Made by a program: the position numbers and the translations under genes. From Ramazzottius varieornatus (Eukaryota > Tardigrada > Eutardigrada > Parachela > Ramazzottiidae), in assembly GCA_001949185.1 (NCBI GenBank), contig BDGG01000013.1, positions 748,581 to 812,580 on the forward strand: DNA of 64,000 nucleotides. The letters run 5' to 3'. Position 1 is the stretch's first letter, and each line of letters begins with the position of its first letter. The notes under the pieces were generated by a model that made no database searches, was not told the DNA's origin, and was given only the letters and a program-made list of their open reading frames with translations. This document shows positions 24,098 to 35,060 of this stretch, in pieces.

Positions 24098-25756
24098 AGA
24101 TACCTTTTATGTCCCGTTACCCTGAATATTCTTTATTGAAGAACGAGCACATCCCGACCATTGTAAAGTTTCCACACGTCGATATTTATTATGCATACGA
24201 AGGGATGCTGAAGTTGCAACGATACTGATGGTAGTGTAGTTGCTGACACGAAAGCTGCAGTTCAGCTCTTCGAAACTCTCATCGGAAGAGAGCTGTGGCA
24301 AAGTGCCAGCACAAACTGCCTAAGGACAATAATCTTTCTGTAAGATTGCTAAGCACGAACTTTGCTCATGTACGGCAACAAACCAGCCGCTAATTGTGCA
24401 GTAGAATGTAAGATCCAATGTGAGGATTGAGAATTGAAAGTTGCAAAGATTTCATCATGGCTTACAAAGAAGCGACTCATGCGGACCAGTGGCGTCGCCT
24501 GAGATCGAGTCATTACAAGTATTTAACAAGTATTTTAGCACTATGGATATAACTCTGACGACCAGATTGTAAGTGCCAACCAAGCTCCAGTGATCGACCA
24601 AGATCAGCGTTCTAGTCTTGCCGGTGAACCAATACGATCCATTCCAACGTAACAAAAAGCGCGTCAGGTTGGACGAGTCGAAATTCATGGTCAATGAAGT
24701 GCTACAACCACCCTAGTCATCAAGGCTCCGGAATGTGGCACAAAACGCAACGCAGTAAGCATACCATGCAGCTGCCGGTATAGCCGAAGGTCAATCGTTA
24801 CATAATGAAACAACATGCATGTGCCGTAAATTATTTTAGCATATTAGGGTCGTCTGTCTAGTTACAGGATCTTTATCCTACTAATTTCGTCGTTATACTC
24901 TCGGGCTTCTCTGGAAGAATAGTGCGTTTTGGCTCAAGGTGAGACGTTATGATGGAATATCAAAGGACGGCTTTGCATGCACCTACTGTATTCAAGGAGC
25001 CTTAGCATGTCATTACTAGCAAATGTACACTTGATGTTCGCCGATCGCGGAATTTTTTTCGGCTCGTGCCGTGAAAGAGCAGCCTGGCGTTAAAGTAGAG
25101 TTGTCTATCTGAGCCCCGACAGCCTTCCCTCACGCGGCTCCTTTTGTCTTTACTAGTTTTCGCTGTATGCCTTTATTGGAGGCAGCCCGCAAAACTGGCG
25201 GCGAACATCCTTCGCTGCTTAGCAAGCAGCACCGTTATTTTGGGAGCCTGCCCGAACGCCGTGACGTTCTCTCATAGTACAGTAGTAGGGGTACGAGCCT
25301 CGTGTGACTGTCGTTAGCTGGCCGTTATGTAACGATAGCTTTGCCGTGTCCGCCATTATTGCTGGCTATGGTGGCGGTCAGTTGCGCCACTGGTTGCTTC
25401 AGCTCTTCAAGTGTTCGCTCGGTGGGCAACTGTTTAGGAAGGACGAGGATAGCTGCCGACTTTACCTTGGGCTGTTGCTTCTTTGAAGGTAGTCCGCGTC
25501 CTTTCGGCAGCGGTGGAGATGTTCATGTCTCAAAAGATAGTGCTTAAGACCTCCCATTTTTATTAATAATATTACAAGCAAAATTTGCCTTGCATCACGA
25601 AAGCTTGACATGAAGAGACAAAATTTCCGCTCCATTACGACGTATTACTAATTTTCTCCAACTTCTGATCGGAACACAGCACCACTGGCCAAGCCCAGGT
25701 TACGCAGGGTTTTTTAACAGCTTAGCAGTGCCGGAATGGAAGCAGGATACGTGGCT
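24098..25756. other. intergenic
   Basis: No gene recognised in 1.6 kb between the xylosyltransferase start and the small secreted peptide gene. Confidence 0.4.
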
Positions 25757-26294
25757 CTACTTGTCAGGTATAGGATCGACCAAACTTTCGGTAAGACTTT
25801 CCCAGAGACCTATCCCAAGGTTTTTTCCATATTCGAAGGGACCGCAGCAATATGGCACCTTCGAGCGCGTTTTACAGCACATATTTTTATCCGAAGTGTC
25901 CAGTCCAAAGACCGAGTTTTCCATCCGTTCAGTAACCGTCGGGCATGTAAAGGGGCCGCAGTCCATTCCAAAGCTGGATGTTCCTACATACGAACAACGC
26001 GGGTTATGCCATCCACCCGGTTTTGATGGCTGTCTAGTGTATTGACCACTAAACTGTCACGTCAGCCTGTGTACAGTAGATTCAATTACACCACATGCCA
26101 AGGGTAGTACAGTGCACAATAAAGTTTGAAATCGGAGGAAGGCATAAGCCGCATTGTGGATCAGAAAGGGTGAACTGGATGGCGGGAACGGACTGAAATT
26201 CTAGCGCAATATCGTAACCAACAATCTTACCGGATACGAAAACCAAGCCAAGGAGGCCAAGGATTAGAGCCCAGCGGCGGCAGATTGTTGCCAT
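25757..26294 (-). CDS. small secreted cysteine-rich peptide
   Basis: Two exons, 26294-26231 and 25983-25757, join in matching phase (G|GA) across a 247-bp intron (donor GGTAAG, acceptor ATGTAG). The product is about 96 residues: a clear signal peptide (ATICRRWALILGLLGLVFVS, after the initiator Met) followed by a mature chain with six cysteines, arranged as DCGPFTCP, then MCCKTR, then YCCGPFEYGK. Two adjacent Cys-Cys pairs spaced by about eight residues suggest a disulfide-knotted extracellular peptide. I do not recognise the family. It could be a cuticle, immune or neuropeptide-like factor; no function is claimed. The mature part is encoded entirely by exon 2. Confidence 0.6.
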
Positions 26295-27411
26295 GTTGCA
26301 AACCGGACGTTCGACGGCGCGTGGATACAGAGGCTTGTTCTACAATTTCCGAAAGTTCCAAGAAAGCAAACACTCGCAAAACCGAACAGTAACAAGGAAA
26401 CCGAAAAATCCGGCTGACTGCTGACAGAGCATTACGTGCAATATTTGACGGTCGAACTCGGTTTTCTTCTGCTGACAGCGTACCTTGAAGCATGCACCTA
26501 CAGGTGTTTTTCCCGGATTGTTTCCCGATTTGTATCATGCGGCGCACTTGCACCGAATTGTCTGAGGAAAGAAAAAGTTGAGCACCCTTTCGGTGAAGTC
26601 GCGCTGAGGCATTCTGGAGTGGTCGGCTTAATACTGCATAGCGCTTGTATTTTCCGGGCTTTCTAGGAAGAAGACAGTGTGGGGCCGACCCACTGGGTCG
26701 ACTATAGTGAGAAATGTCCTATCAATCAACTGCAACGTCAACTGCAGCTTTGGTCGAACATTGCGACAAGGCTGGCAGCGGACAAAGATTGACAGAGTGC
26801 TGATGGGTGTCCGAGCCTATGCAGCGTATGCAGTATGCACGTATGGTGGTGCGCGACTACTCCGCTTCCAATCAGAAGGGCGCGACAAGCACATACCTAC
26901 TTCATATGCTCACACGCTTGTAGGCGCCTGAATGAGTGGTTTGGCGGCTTTCCATATCTGTTCCAATCGGCGTCCAGACCTTCCTGCGACGTTTTCGCTA
27001 TTATTGCTGTACAAACATTTTTCACTATGCTGTAATGCTTCATGTTCGCGAAGCAGGCCATCGAACGCGCGGAACATCCCTTAAGGGGTTGGTGGGGCAA
27101 GATTTTAGGACCGGGGTTCAACTTGACGCGTATGATAGATGACGTACTTCGCGAAGTTCATGAACCATTACAGTAGTCAACCTACACTGATAGGGAGATC
27201 CTAAAATATAACTTGCAAGACTGAACCCCATATTTCAATCGGGTCCGTGTGCAATCCACAGCGTTGTCCGCCACTCGGATTGCTTGGTGATAGTCGAGTA
27301 ATAACGATGATAGTGGGTACAACGTAGTTTGTGGATAAGGCCGGCACAAACGCGCAAATCCAAATCGGTACGATATGGGGAAGGTCACTGCCTAAAGCCG
27401 GTTGATAGCTA
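26295..27411. other. intergenic
   Basis: No gene or repeat recognised. Confidence 0.35.
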
Positions 27412-27994
27412 CACTGAGCCCCATATCTATCTGTCCACCCCCATCTTCGTTTCAAAACTTCATAACTTATTTCGCACTAACCCGATTTTGATACGTTGAA
27501 CGTCTTAATAGAGATCAGTGTTTGATCTTTACGACCACGTGACTTCCGTACGAATCAATCAGCTAATCAACTGGCAGTATCATCCCTAGAAACACCTAAC
27601 ACTGCCTTGTTTTCAGCTCCGAGTTGCGGGAGCTAGCCAGCAGATAGCACATCATGCTTAATACTACTATGTAGCCCCAACCTTAAGCTTTCAAGTAAGC
27701 CCATGTGAGAAGTTTTTGCTCACTTGTTGGGGCTACATAATAGTAACAAGCATGATGTGCTCTCTGCTGGCTAGCACCCGTAACTTGAAGCCGAAAACAA
27801 GGCAGTCTTAGGTGTTCGTAGGGATGATATTGCCAGTTGATTTGCTGATTAATTCATACGGAAGTCACGTGGTCGTAAAGATTCAACACTGATCTCTACA
27901 AAAACGTTCAACATATCAAAATCGGGTCAGTGCAAAATAAGTTATGAATTTTTGAACAAAAATGGGGGTGGAAAGATACTTATGGGGCTCAATG
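27412..27994. repeat. palindromic MITE (foldback) with TA target duplication
   Basis: Almost the entire 583 bp is one long inverted repeat. The ends read CACTGAGCCCCATATCTATC (left) and the inverse of CATTGAGCCCCATAAGTATC (right), each next to a TA (27410-27411, 27995-27996). The two arms match to near the centre (about 27680-27730, around GTTGGGGCTACATA). TA duplication suggests mobilisation by a Tc1/mariner-superfamily transposase. The inner parts match the damaged copy at 1465-1868. Confidence 0.88.
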
Positions 27995-29486
27995 TATCGA
28001 TAATTGGGAAAATAAGATGACATCGGTGACGCCCTAACCGACATGGTTTCGAATTACACAGCTGGTAGCCAAGTCGCTATGAGGAGTAATATTGAGTGAT
28101 AAGACTCACTGGTTCTACTTTAGTACCACCGAGATGCCCAGATCGCCAAGGAGACTGATCAGGTACATTCCAAAGCAAGTTCGCAGAAGTGGGTGCGCAC
28201 AGAACAGCAGTAGTACGCCGAAGTTAGCAGCCGCGTCTACAATTGTCGTGGACAGTGTGAAAGACGAAGCAAAGCCCCAATGCCTACTGTAACTGGGAGC
28301 GTAGCTGCCATCGGTTCGATAGGGCGTTTCATTCGGATCCGCCGACAGGAGACAGCTGTGTCATCGTCTTGTCCCGGGTTTGTTCAGCATTGCCGATCGA
28401 CGAAAACTTCAATACAGATCAAACATATGCTTGGACGCAGCAGGTTCTTGTAATGTTCCGCAGAAGGTATGATAGGGGAGAGGCATGGATATTTGTAAAA
28501 TGCTGTTGTTCTGCTTCTTTTATGCCCACTCTTCTTCAACGACCAGCCAAAAACTCATTGGCCGGAAACCTGTCCACAAGGTACCGAAATCGACCTGAAA
28601 CTGTTACGATGTCAGAAAAAACTGCTTCTCCACTTTCAGTTCCGCACTTCGCTCCTGCGACACTTCTACCGGTAATATCAAAAAATAGGGGCTATCAAAG
28701 TTCCAAGAACTGACGATGCAAAGCATGTACGTACATACCTCGGTTTCGGGTGGGTACTCCCTTTCGCGCGAATTGCATTTTGCATACTCGTAACCAGGAC
28801 GGTAAGCTTGTGCTGGGCTCCTACTTGTCTTTTACATGTTTTGAAACTTGAAAACGAAAACCGATAAATCTACAGTGTTCGGAAGAAAAAAATAATTTCA
28901 CACGAAAGATTACAGTGCAGCCTTGATCTGCGCGACCGCAGGCTTGAGGGTTTGACTGTTTTGCCATCCGGGGACCAAAACCTAATGTAATACACCTAAT
29001 GCCATTCTTAAAAGTACACAAGCACGGAAATTAAAATCTTCTTTTCCCCACGGGAACGAACGGATTGAAAGCAGGGCATGAATTTCTCCAGCCTATAAAA
29101 ACTTGGTGCCATCACTTAAGCGTCGGTCCACCCAGTGCGTGGTGTTTTATCTAGGAATATTTTATTACCGTTGAAATGAGTGTGCACGATAATGGCAGTT
29201 TAAGGAAGAACCATCTGCTTGGCGGTCACAAGCTATTTCACCAGTACCGGCTTGATACAGGCGGAATGCTGTCACCAGGTACCGGAAACGGTTGCTGCTC
29301 ATAATCGGCAAGAAGGTTGTTGATGTCATCGAAAAACAGCTGGTACTGGGAAAGTGAAACCTTCTCGCTGACCAACGGATCCGGCAGGAGAATGACGACC
29401 AGCCTAAAGCCGGCCCAAAAACTGACATTTTCACTGTTGTCCGTGGCGTTTATTATTTCATTTGGATCATGGTTTGTCATGGATTA
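27995..29486. other. intergenic
   Basis: No gene recognised. An 80-codon open frame on the minus strand (29480-29238) starts right at the pogo insertion and has no family features. Confidence 0.35.
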
Positions 29487-31417
29487 TTTTAAAGTGCCTA
29501 TCATCTCGCGGACGTTTCGGACCCGGTTAGCATTTACGTGTACCGGGTGTAGGTTAGCGGGTCACTGTACAGCTGATGTACGGTAATGCATGTACCGTGC
29601 AATTTCTCAAAGCTCTTCTTTTCTGTCACCGACTTCCGATTAGTGAACAGTAGTCACCTCTAACTGTACGTGGGATACTTCATACTTATTACGCGAATGG
29701 GACGACCGTAGAACCGGTATTGTGCGGACGAAAACGACGGCTAGTCGATGAGTATCACATAGAGAAAAGTCTCAAGGGAATATCCATTCGTCAATTTACA
29801 TTGCTGAAAAATATTCCAGAGACTACGTTACACAGTTGGCTCAAGAAGTAAGTATGATCCTCACCTCATCTATTTGTAAATTTTGCTCCTCTACTGCATC
29901 GAGTAAACCTTAAATCTGAAACGTATGAATAGGCCTACCGATTCACCGGCAATGAAGAGGAAGCGACAAGAATGTTTCCCTGATATGGAGAAGGAGGTTT
30001 ACCTTTACGTCTTGTTACAACGCGACGAGCAGCTGGAAGTCCTGAACTGCGATATTCAAGAAAAGGCATTGGAAGTAGTTAACCGAGATCATGGTGAAGA
30101 TCCAGGCTTTGCAGCTTGTAATCGATGGGTCCTCGACTTCCGCAAGCGTTTCTGTCTTGTGTACCAGAGAATCACAAAAATCGGACGCAAGATGTCTTTC
30201 ACAGCAGACGATATCGTAAGCAGGAAAAACCTTGTTTGTATGCTTGTTTATATTTATGTTTGTCCTGTACGGCGTACCAAAGTGCCTCCACTCTGCGCTA
30301 TGGTACACCATCGTCTCAAGACGTGTGTTCCGTGGTAATTGAAACCATGCTGTTTCAGATAAATCACGAGAATTTCTTCCTGTTGATCGAGGAACACATC
30401 TACGCTCACCAGACTCCCAAAAATCGTATACTCAACATGGATCAGACAATGATTCGACTAGTGTCGCCGGGGAAGAAAACTGTATCGTCCAAGGGAGTGA
30501 ATGGTGTAAGATCATGTTTGGAGTTTAGTGGAGTCTTGACTCATTTCGAATTTTTGATGTTGGAATCGTAGGTGTCTGTCAAGCATCCTCCAGGCGAAAA
30601 AGAAGGGTTCACGATTAATTTGACAATCGGTGCTGACGGCAGAAATCTCCCGGCGAAAATTGTCTTCAAAACTGCGGCTAAGAGTGGCAAGTTGTCAGAC
30701 AATTTTGTGGCGAAGTTGGAAGCTCCTACGAATGTCATTATCAAGAGTGCGTGGAGTGTTTGGTGGAATGAGGATCATGACAGAAAATATATTGAAAAAA
30801 TGTTTCCCATGAATCAAGAGTTCACGGTGTTAGTGAGAGACAGCCATTCAGTTCACAAATGTCCGCAGATTTGGGGTATGCTCGATGATCGAAATACAAA
30901 ACAGATCATCATACCTGGTGGAATGACTGGGAAGTGGCAGCCATTAGACGTGAGCGTCAACAAATGTTTTAAAGACTACTTCAGAGCTTCGTATCGCTCC
31001 TGGCGGAAGAACAACATCGGCTTCACCAAAAGTAGAAATCTGCGAAAGCCAGAAAAAAAAATTTCGTAGTCCATTTCTGAGTCGTGGGATAAAGTTAGCG
31101 AAGATACCGTGCGAACATCTTTTTACGCTTCTGAAGTTTTACGACGTGAAAAATCTCTGCCTAACCAGAGCAAGTTTTCCGTAGGAGAGGTTGTTGAAGA
31201 GCCGGATAGCGATTTGGACGTAAGTTTTTACAACGAAAGCTCTTTTGTGGAGTCTGATATTGAAACCGATGCGGTGCAAGTTAATTCCGAAGATATGACG
31301 TAGCATACATGGCCTATCGTATTGATTTACAGCTGTACTTGAACTTCTGTATTTTTCGCCACGCATAAATGTGCCACCCGGGTCCGAAACGTCCGCGACA
31401 TGATCGGCACTTTAAAA
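29487..31417 (+). mobile_element. pogo/Tigger-type DNA transposon with TA target duplication
   Basis: The left end is TTTTAAAGTGCC.ATCAT followed by CGCGGACGTTTCGGACCCGG; the right end is its inverse, finishing GGCACTTTAAAA at 31417. Each end is flanked by TA (29485-29486 and 31418-31419). The element is 1931 bp and encodes a CENP-B/pogo-type transposase on the plus strand. Confidence 0.9.
29740..31303 (+). pseudogene. pogo/Tigger transposase (introns, one in-frame stop)
   Basis: Parts in order: a psq-type helix-turn-helix (KGISIRQFTLL, PETTLHSWLKK, about 29755-29850); a CENP-B-type DNA-binding region (about 29932-30218, with AACNRWVLDFRKRF); and a DDE domain from about 30359. The catalytic acids are in LNMDQTM, LVRDSHSVHKC and GKWQPLDVSVNKCF. 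Introns are inferred at about 30219-30358 (GTAAGC...TTTCAG) and near 30511-30570. An in-frame TAG at 31067-31069 separates the DDE domain from the conserved ISESWDKVSEDTVRTSF block and an acidic tail ending at 31303; a run of nine A's lies just before it. Apart from this stop the protein looks complete, so the element is recently immobilised or carries a sequence error. Confidence 0.8.
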
Positions 31418-31429
31418 TACATGTTGGTG

Positions 31430-31760
31430 GCTCTGAACAGACTTCAGTTTATCATCGTCGACTGGATCCGATCAGTTAAATGCGAAAGACTTGGCGGATC
31501 TACCGGAATGAGCTACAACGACTCCGGCAGCCTGGACTTGTGGTGCCGACAGCACCTTCGGCAAAACGAATCCAATATCCTGATTGAGAATACCGAACTG
31601 AATACCCTCTGGGCTATTTCTTCGTCAGTCATTACGGTTGGTGGATTGGTGGCCACTTTCGGTTGCACACTAGCCGTCAACACGTTGGGCATGAAAGGTT
31701 CACTGTTGTTCACCAGCGTGGTATTCACTGTGGGAACGCTTCGTGCACCTGCTTACCGGG
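31430..31760 (+). pseudogene. sugar transporter (GLUT, MFS) N-terminal fragment
   Basis: The frame contains a GLUT-like external loop (LDLWCRQHLRQNESN) followed by TLWAISSSVITVGGLVATFG and [20 protein letters not shown]. This matches TM2 and the start of TM3 of facilitative glucose transporters (LWSLxVxxFxxGGMxG...GRKxSLL). It begins within 15 bp of the pogo element's right end and stops abruptly near 31760, where a carboxylase fragment on the other strand follows. The RxGR loop reads NTLGMKG, so the conserved arginine is lost. The C-terminal half of a GLUT lies 7.4 kb away at 39178-40090. One fragmented gene or two independent scraps are both possible. Confidence 0.65.
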
Positions 31761-31818
31761 TTACTGAAAAAAATGTACGGCTCGCTGTATGTAGGTGGAT
31801 GAAGCAACAGTTTCTTAC

Positions 31819-32441
31819 CGTAAGCGCCACCGTAGGCCTTCCTGGTGATTATGGTGATCTTTCGTACGGTGGCTTCAGCGTAAGCATACAGCAATTTAGC
31901 CTCATGTCGGATGATGCCTTCGTACTCTTGAGCGGTGCCTGGAAGGAACCCCGGCACATCGACGAACGTGATTATCGGAATGTTGAAGGCGTCGAAGAAG
32001 CGAACGAAGCGCGCGCCTTCTACCGAAGCGTTGACATCCAAACAACCTTCAAAAAACGAATTTGTAAGATTGCGAAGTTCAAGTTGGCAAAACATGTTTT
32101 ACCGGCTGCGACTTTTTCGGTTGGTTTCCCACAATATCAACGGTCCTGCCGTTCACCCTGCCGAATCCCGTGATGATATTCTTGGCGTAGTCCGGCATGA
32201 TGTCGAAGAAGTCAGCTTCGTCGACGATCGGTTCGATGACATCGAGCATGTTGTCGGCGGCGGTGGACTGTAGCGGAATGACGGTGTCTAGTGAGGGAAT
32301 ATCCCGTTCCCACGGGTCAATATTGGCTCGGATGGGTGCAGCGTCCTGGTTGGAGAGGGGCAGGTAGTTCATGAAGGAGCGCAGGTTCAGCAAGGCGTCA
32401 ATGTCGTTCTCGAAAGCCCGGTGCGCCACACCGGAAACGGG
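31819..32441 (-). pseudogene. propionyl-CoA carboxylase beta-chain fragment
   Basis: Two exon-like blocks. 32441-32103 encodes [20 protein letters not shown] followed by FMNYLPLS, then [20 protein letters not shown] and IVGNQPK. 32055-31819 encodes [20 protein letters not shown], then [17 protein letters not shown] and [14 protein letters not shown]. These follow the carboxyltransferase core of PCCB, the mitochondrial biotin-dependent enzyme of propionate catabolism, and end exactly at a typical exon boundary (TAC G|GTAAG). The preceding exon is absent: reading upstream of SGVAH gives a stop within six codons. The following exon is absent too, replaced by the glucose-transporter fragment. The splice phases of the two blocks do not agree, so I call it a dead partial copy. 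Confidence 0.8.
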
Positions 32442-32941
32442 TCAATCTTGTGGCGTCGGTTTTCGATCTGGTTGACAAAGGCGAAATCAAGGTAGGACCG
32501 TATCCTGGTATGCACAAAGGCATGATACCTCTCCATGAGTCGTCTGGAGTGTTCGTCAAAAAGGGAATACCCAGAAGGTTAAAGTTGGTGTTACAGGTGT
32601 AACGAGCCACCATCATCGGCCCCAGCAGCATGACGGCTTGCTGGTTGGGCCTGACTACTCAGTAGGCAAATCGCGATATTAATGGCCCAGGATGGGACAC
32701 TCGTTACTGTGTCAGGTTGAGAGATTGACGGAATCCGGTTCAACCGTTATTTCCGGATTCACCTCTTTCTCGGCACTCCTTTCCGGGCCCGTTCCCGTTC
32801 GACGGGCTATGGATCTGCCGCATGGGTAGCAAGTGGGCATCCCATTTTCCCAGTGCTGAATCAACGCGGCGTAACCTACGGATGAATAACGTCGCTGGCC
32901 TTTGCGATAATCTAGAGTTCGCCGGTAGCGATGTATGCAGA

Positions 32942-33274
32942 CTAATCTCGCTTACCCGATAAGAGACGAAAGTTGTCCTCGGTGGTTGGCACGGCGTCTC
33001 TCATGTATGTGTCACTGGTGCTGGCAGCCTCATGGCGGTGGCCGACGTCAAGTATATCGATTGCCGCACGAAGGACCTTCGTGGGAGTTGTTGCCTGTGA
33101 GCCGGCTAGTGAATAGACGTTGGTTGGCGTTGCCGAGTGGAAAGAGTCGTCATCTTCCGTAACCAGGTCCACTTGCTGCCTCGATTCTCCTTCTGCTTCG
33201 TCGAACATTACCGGCGATACGTTCTGTTTCCTACCACAAGCTCCATAAGCATCATATCTTGACGTCGCATTCAC
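32942..33274 (-). CDS. hypothetical 110-residue open frame
   Basis: An uninterrupted frame rich in D, E, S and T, with no transmembrane segment or known motif. It ends upstream of the carboxylase fragment and may be the C-terminal exon of the unrecognised gene at 33545-34879, since both are on the minus strand. Coding status is uncertain. Confidence 0.25.
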   Translation of the reverse strand: MNATSRYDAYGACGRKQNVSPVMFDEAEGESRQQVDLVTEDDDSFHSATPTNVYSLAGSQATTPTKVLRAAIDILDVGHRHEAASTSDTYMRDAVPTTEDNFRLLSGKRD

Positions 33275-33544
33275 TAGTGCCTTTTTATTCTCTCATTCTA
33301 GAAAGGCTGTATGATTTACTTACGGCACGGTTTAAGGGTTCCGCAATCCCCGATGGCTCTATACCAGCTAGCGGCTTCGCAGGCTGATCATTGCTGGCTG
33401 TCCGTGCCGATCTAGACGGTGACTAGACAGAGAAGATTGCTGTGTGGCGATCGAGCATGCAGTTTGTCGTGGACGCAATTCCAGTCGCGTCCTGCGCATT
33501 TTACGTGTCGCACGCTTACTGTGGGCAGAAAAAACTTTACATGG

Positions 33545-34160
33545 TTAACCGGTACAGGAGAGGCCATGACAGCTAGAGGCGCTGAGCCTTGCGGCGGTGG
33601 GGGGACGTGGTCGCACTTCCCCGAGAGTTACATCACTGCGGAATCGTCGGATTCTATGCTCGTCAAAGTATTCAACGTGGTAGGCAGGTCCTTCAAAGTT
33701 TCCGTTGACCCGAACAGAGCCAAACACCATCTGTTGCCGGTCTAGCGTGAAGAACAAGGCTGACGTCCCTGGGTGCAAGTCCTCCTTCAACTGCAACGAA
33801 AAAACAGTGGACGTGAGTCGACTTGCGTCCACTAATTTCCCCGAAAGAACTATTGTGAAGAATAACGGATAATCTTACGGAGAGCTCATGAGCTCGCTGA
33901 TTGTCAGAGTCTAGCAAGTGAACGACGCGTCGAGATCGTCGTGAGAGCGCCATGAAAAGAACCTTGCCGACAAAGTCGTCAGTGTCGCCTGCAATGATTT
34001 CGCCTACGGCCAGACAAAAGTAATACACTGGGTCAGATGCAAGATTTACTGAGAGAAGCCAGTGTACCGTATAACTTAATCTGTTCCACCTTCTTCTCCC
34101 GCTTCGCATCGTCTGCGCGCACCATTTCCTCCGCTTCTTCTCTCTGCCAAGTAATTAGGA
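33545..34160 (-). CDS. unrecognised gene, exon pair with good splice signals
   Basis: Three coding-like blocks on the minus strand. The first (about 34155-34040) has EEAEEMVRADDAKREKKVEQ and ends SLSKS, a charged helix. The second (about 34010-33877) has GDTDDFVGKVLFMALSRRSR and LLDSDNQRAHELS, between a GCCGTAG acceptor and an excellent GTAAGA donor. The third (from about 33789, after TTTTTCGTTGCAG) has LKEDLHPGTSALFFTLD and VFGSVRVNG, then PAYHVEYFDE. The last block has the alternating strand pattern of a Tudor-like barrel, and SGF29-type proteins combine such a barrel with a coiled coil, but similarity is too weak to name it. The extent of the gene is unknown; further coding-like stretches lie at 34184-34381 and 34700-34879. 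Confidence 0.45.
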
Positions 34161-34183
34161 TAAGTCCTGCCTTTAGTCTTATA

Positions 34184-34925
34184 TTAGACTGGTATAATAT
34201 GCCACCAGGACAATCTTACACAAGTTTTCCCAGGCTCTTTTTGTAAGAAGTAGGTCGTGTCGATGTTGGGGCCGTCCAGTTGGTCGGATATGGCTAGCAA
34301 GGAGCTCTTCTTTCCAGTGGGTAGAAACTCCACTACCGAAATGTTGGGATCACCGGACCACGGGCGAACGCGTTTCGTCATGGTTCAGTGGTACGCTCAA
34401 ATCCTACAAAACGCAAAGGTTCTAGTGGACGCAAACCCTGCCGCATCCGCTCTTTTTCCCGCTCAAATCCCCACACCTGCGCGTGACGTCACGGCATATT
34501 GTACATTGCTGGTTACAGTGCTATACAGGCGGAATAAACATGACGTCACGTGTTGCACAAGCCTCAGCGGGCCAAACCGTACTCTTCACGCCCGTCTCGT
34601 CACGTTGCGATGACAAGTGTGCGAAGAACTTCCCGTCGAGAGACTGGACATTTTAAACATCTTTTCTTGGCATACGACTGGGACGAGCCAACGGCAAAGA
34701 CTTACCGTAACAATGCTTTTTCCTGTTCTTGGATGAGTTAAGATGACATGGCCGTTCGAAGTTGTTCCGTGCACCTGAGTACTCAGGCACGATCCAACGA
34801 GGATGTCCACCAAGACTGGCTCGGCAGGCTTTATCGATGCAGTAAAGATGGCAACTGACGGGATGAGACACGGTTTCATCAGCGGGAGAAGTGGATAGGG
34901 AGACGGAAATCCGGGAAATTCGCAA
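34184..34925 (-). other. coding-like stretches, possible 5' exons of the unrecognised gene
   Basis: A block around 34850-34715 (KPAEPVLVDILVGSC, THPRTGKSIVT) ends at a clean GTAAGT donor. Another around 34380-34205 (DPNISVVEFLPTG, ISDQLDGPNIDTTYF) ends near GTAAGA. Order and strand fit the gene at 33545-34160, but the joins could not be proven. Confidence 0.3.
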
Positions 34926-35060
34926 TCAAGAAGTCTAAACCCAAAGGTCGGTGCGGGTGCAGTTCAACGTGAACAGTAAAAAATGTCGGGGTGAGTTATT
35001 GAGATTCCGCTGCTGACTACGCGTACCGATGAGTCATCGGTTGGTTCGGTGCCCGTTGAG

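Noticed and set aside
25100-25560. Open frames with retroelement-like composition
   Set aside because: Frames are broken every few dozen codons and show no motif I can name.
32440-32631. A frame reading ERYHAFVHTRIRSYLDFAF upstream of the carboxylase fragment
   Set aside because: Looks protein-like but does not match the carboxylase or any family I recognise; too short to support.
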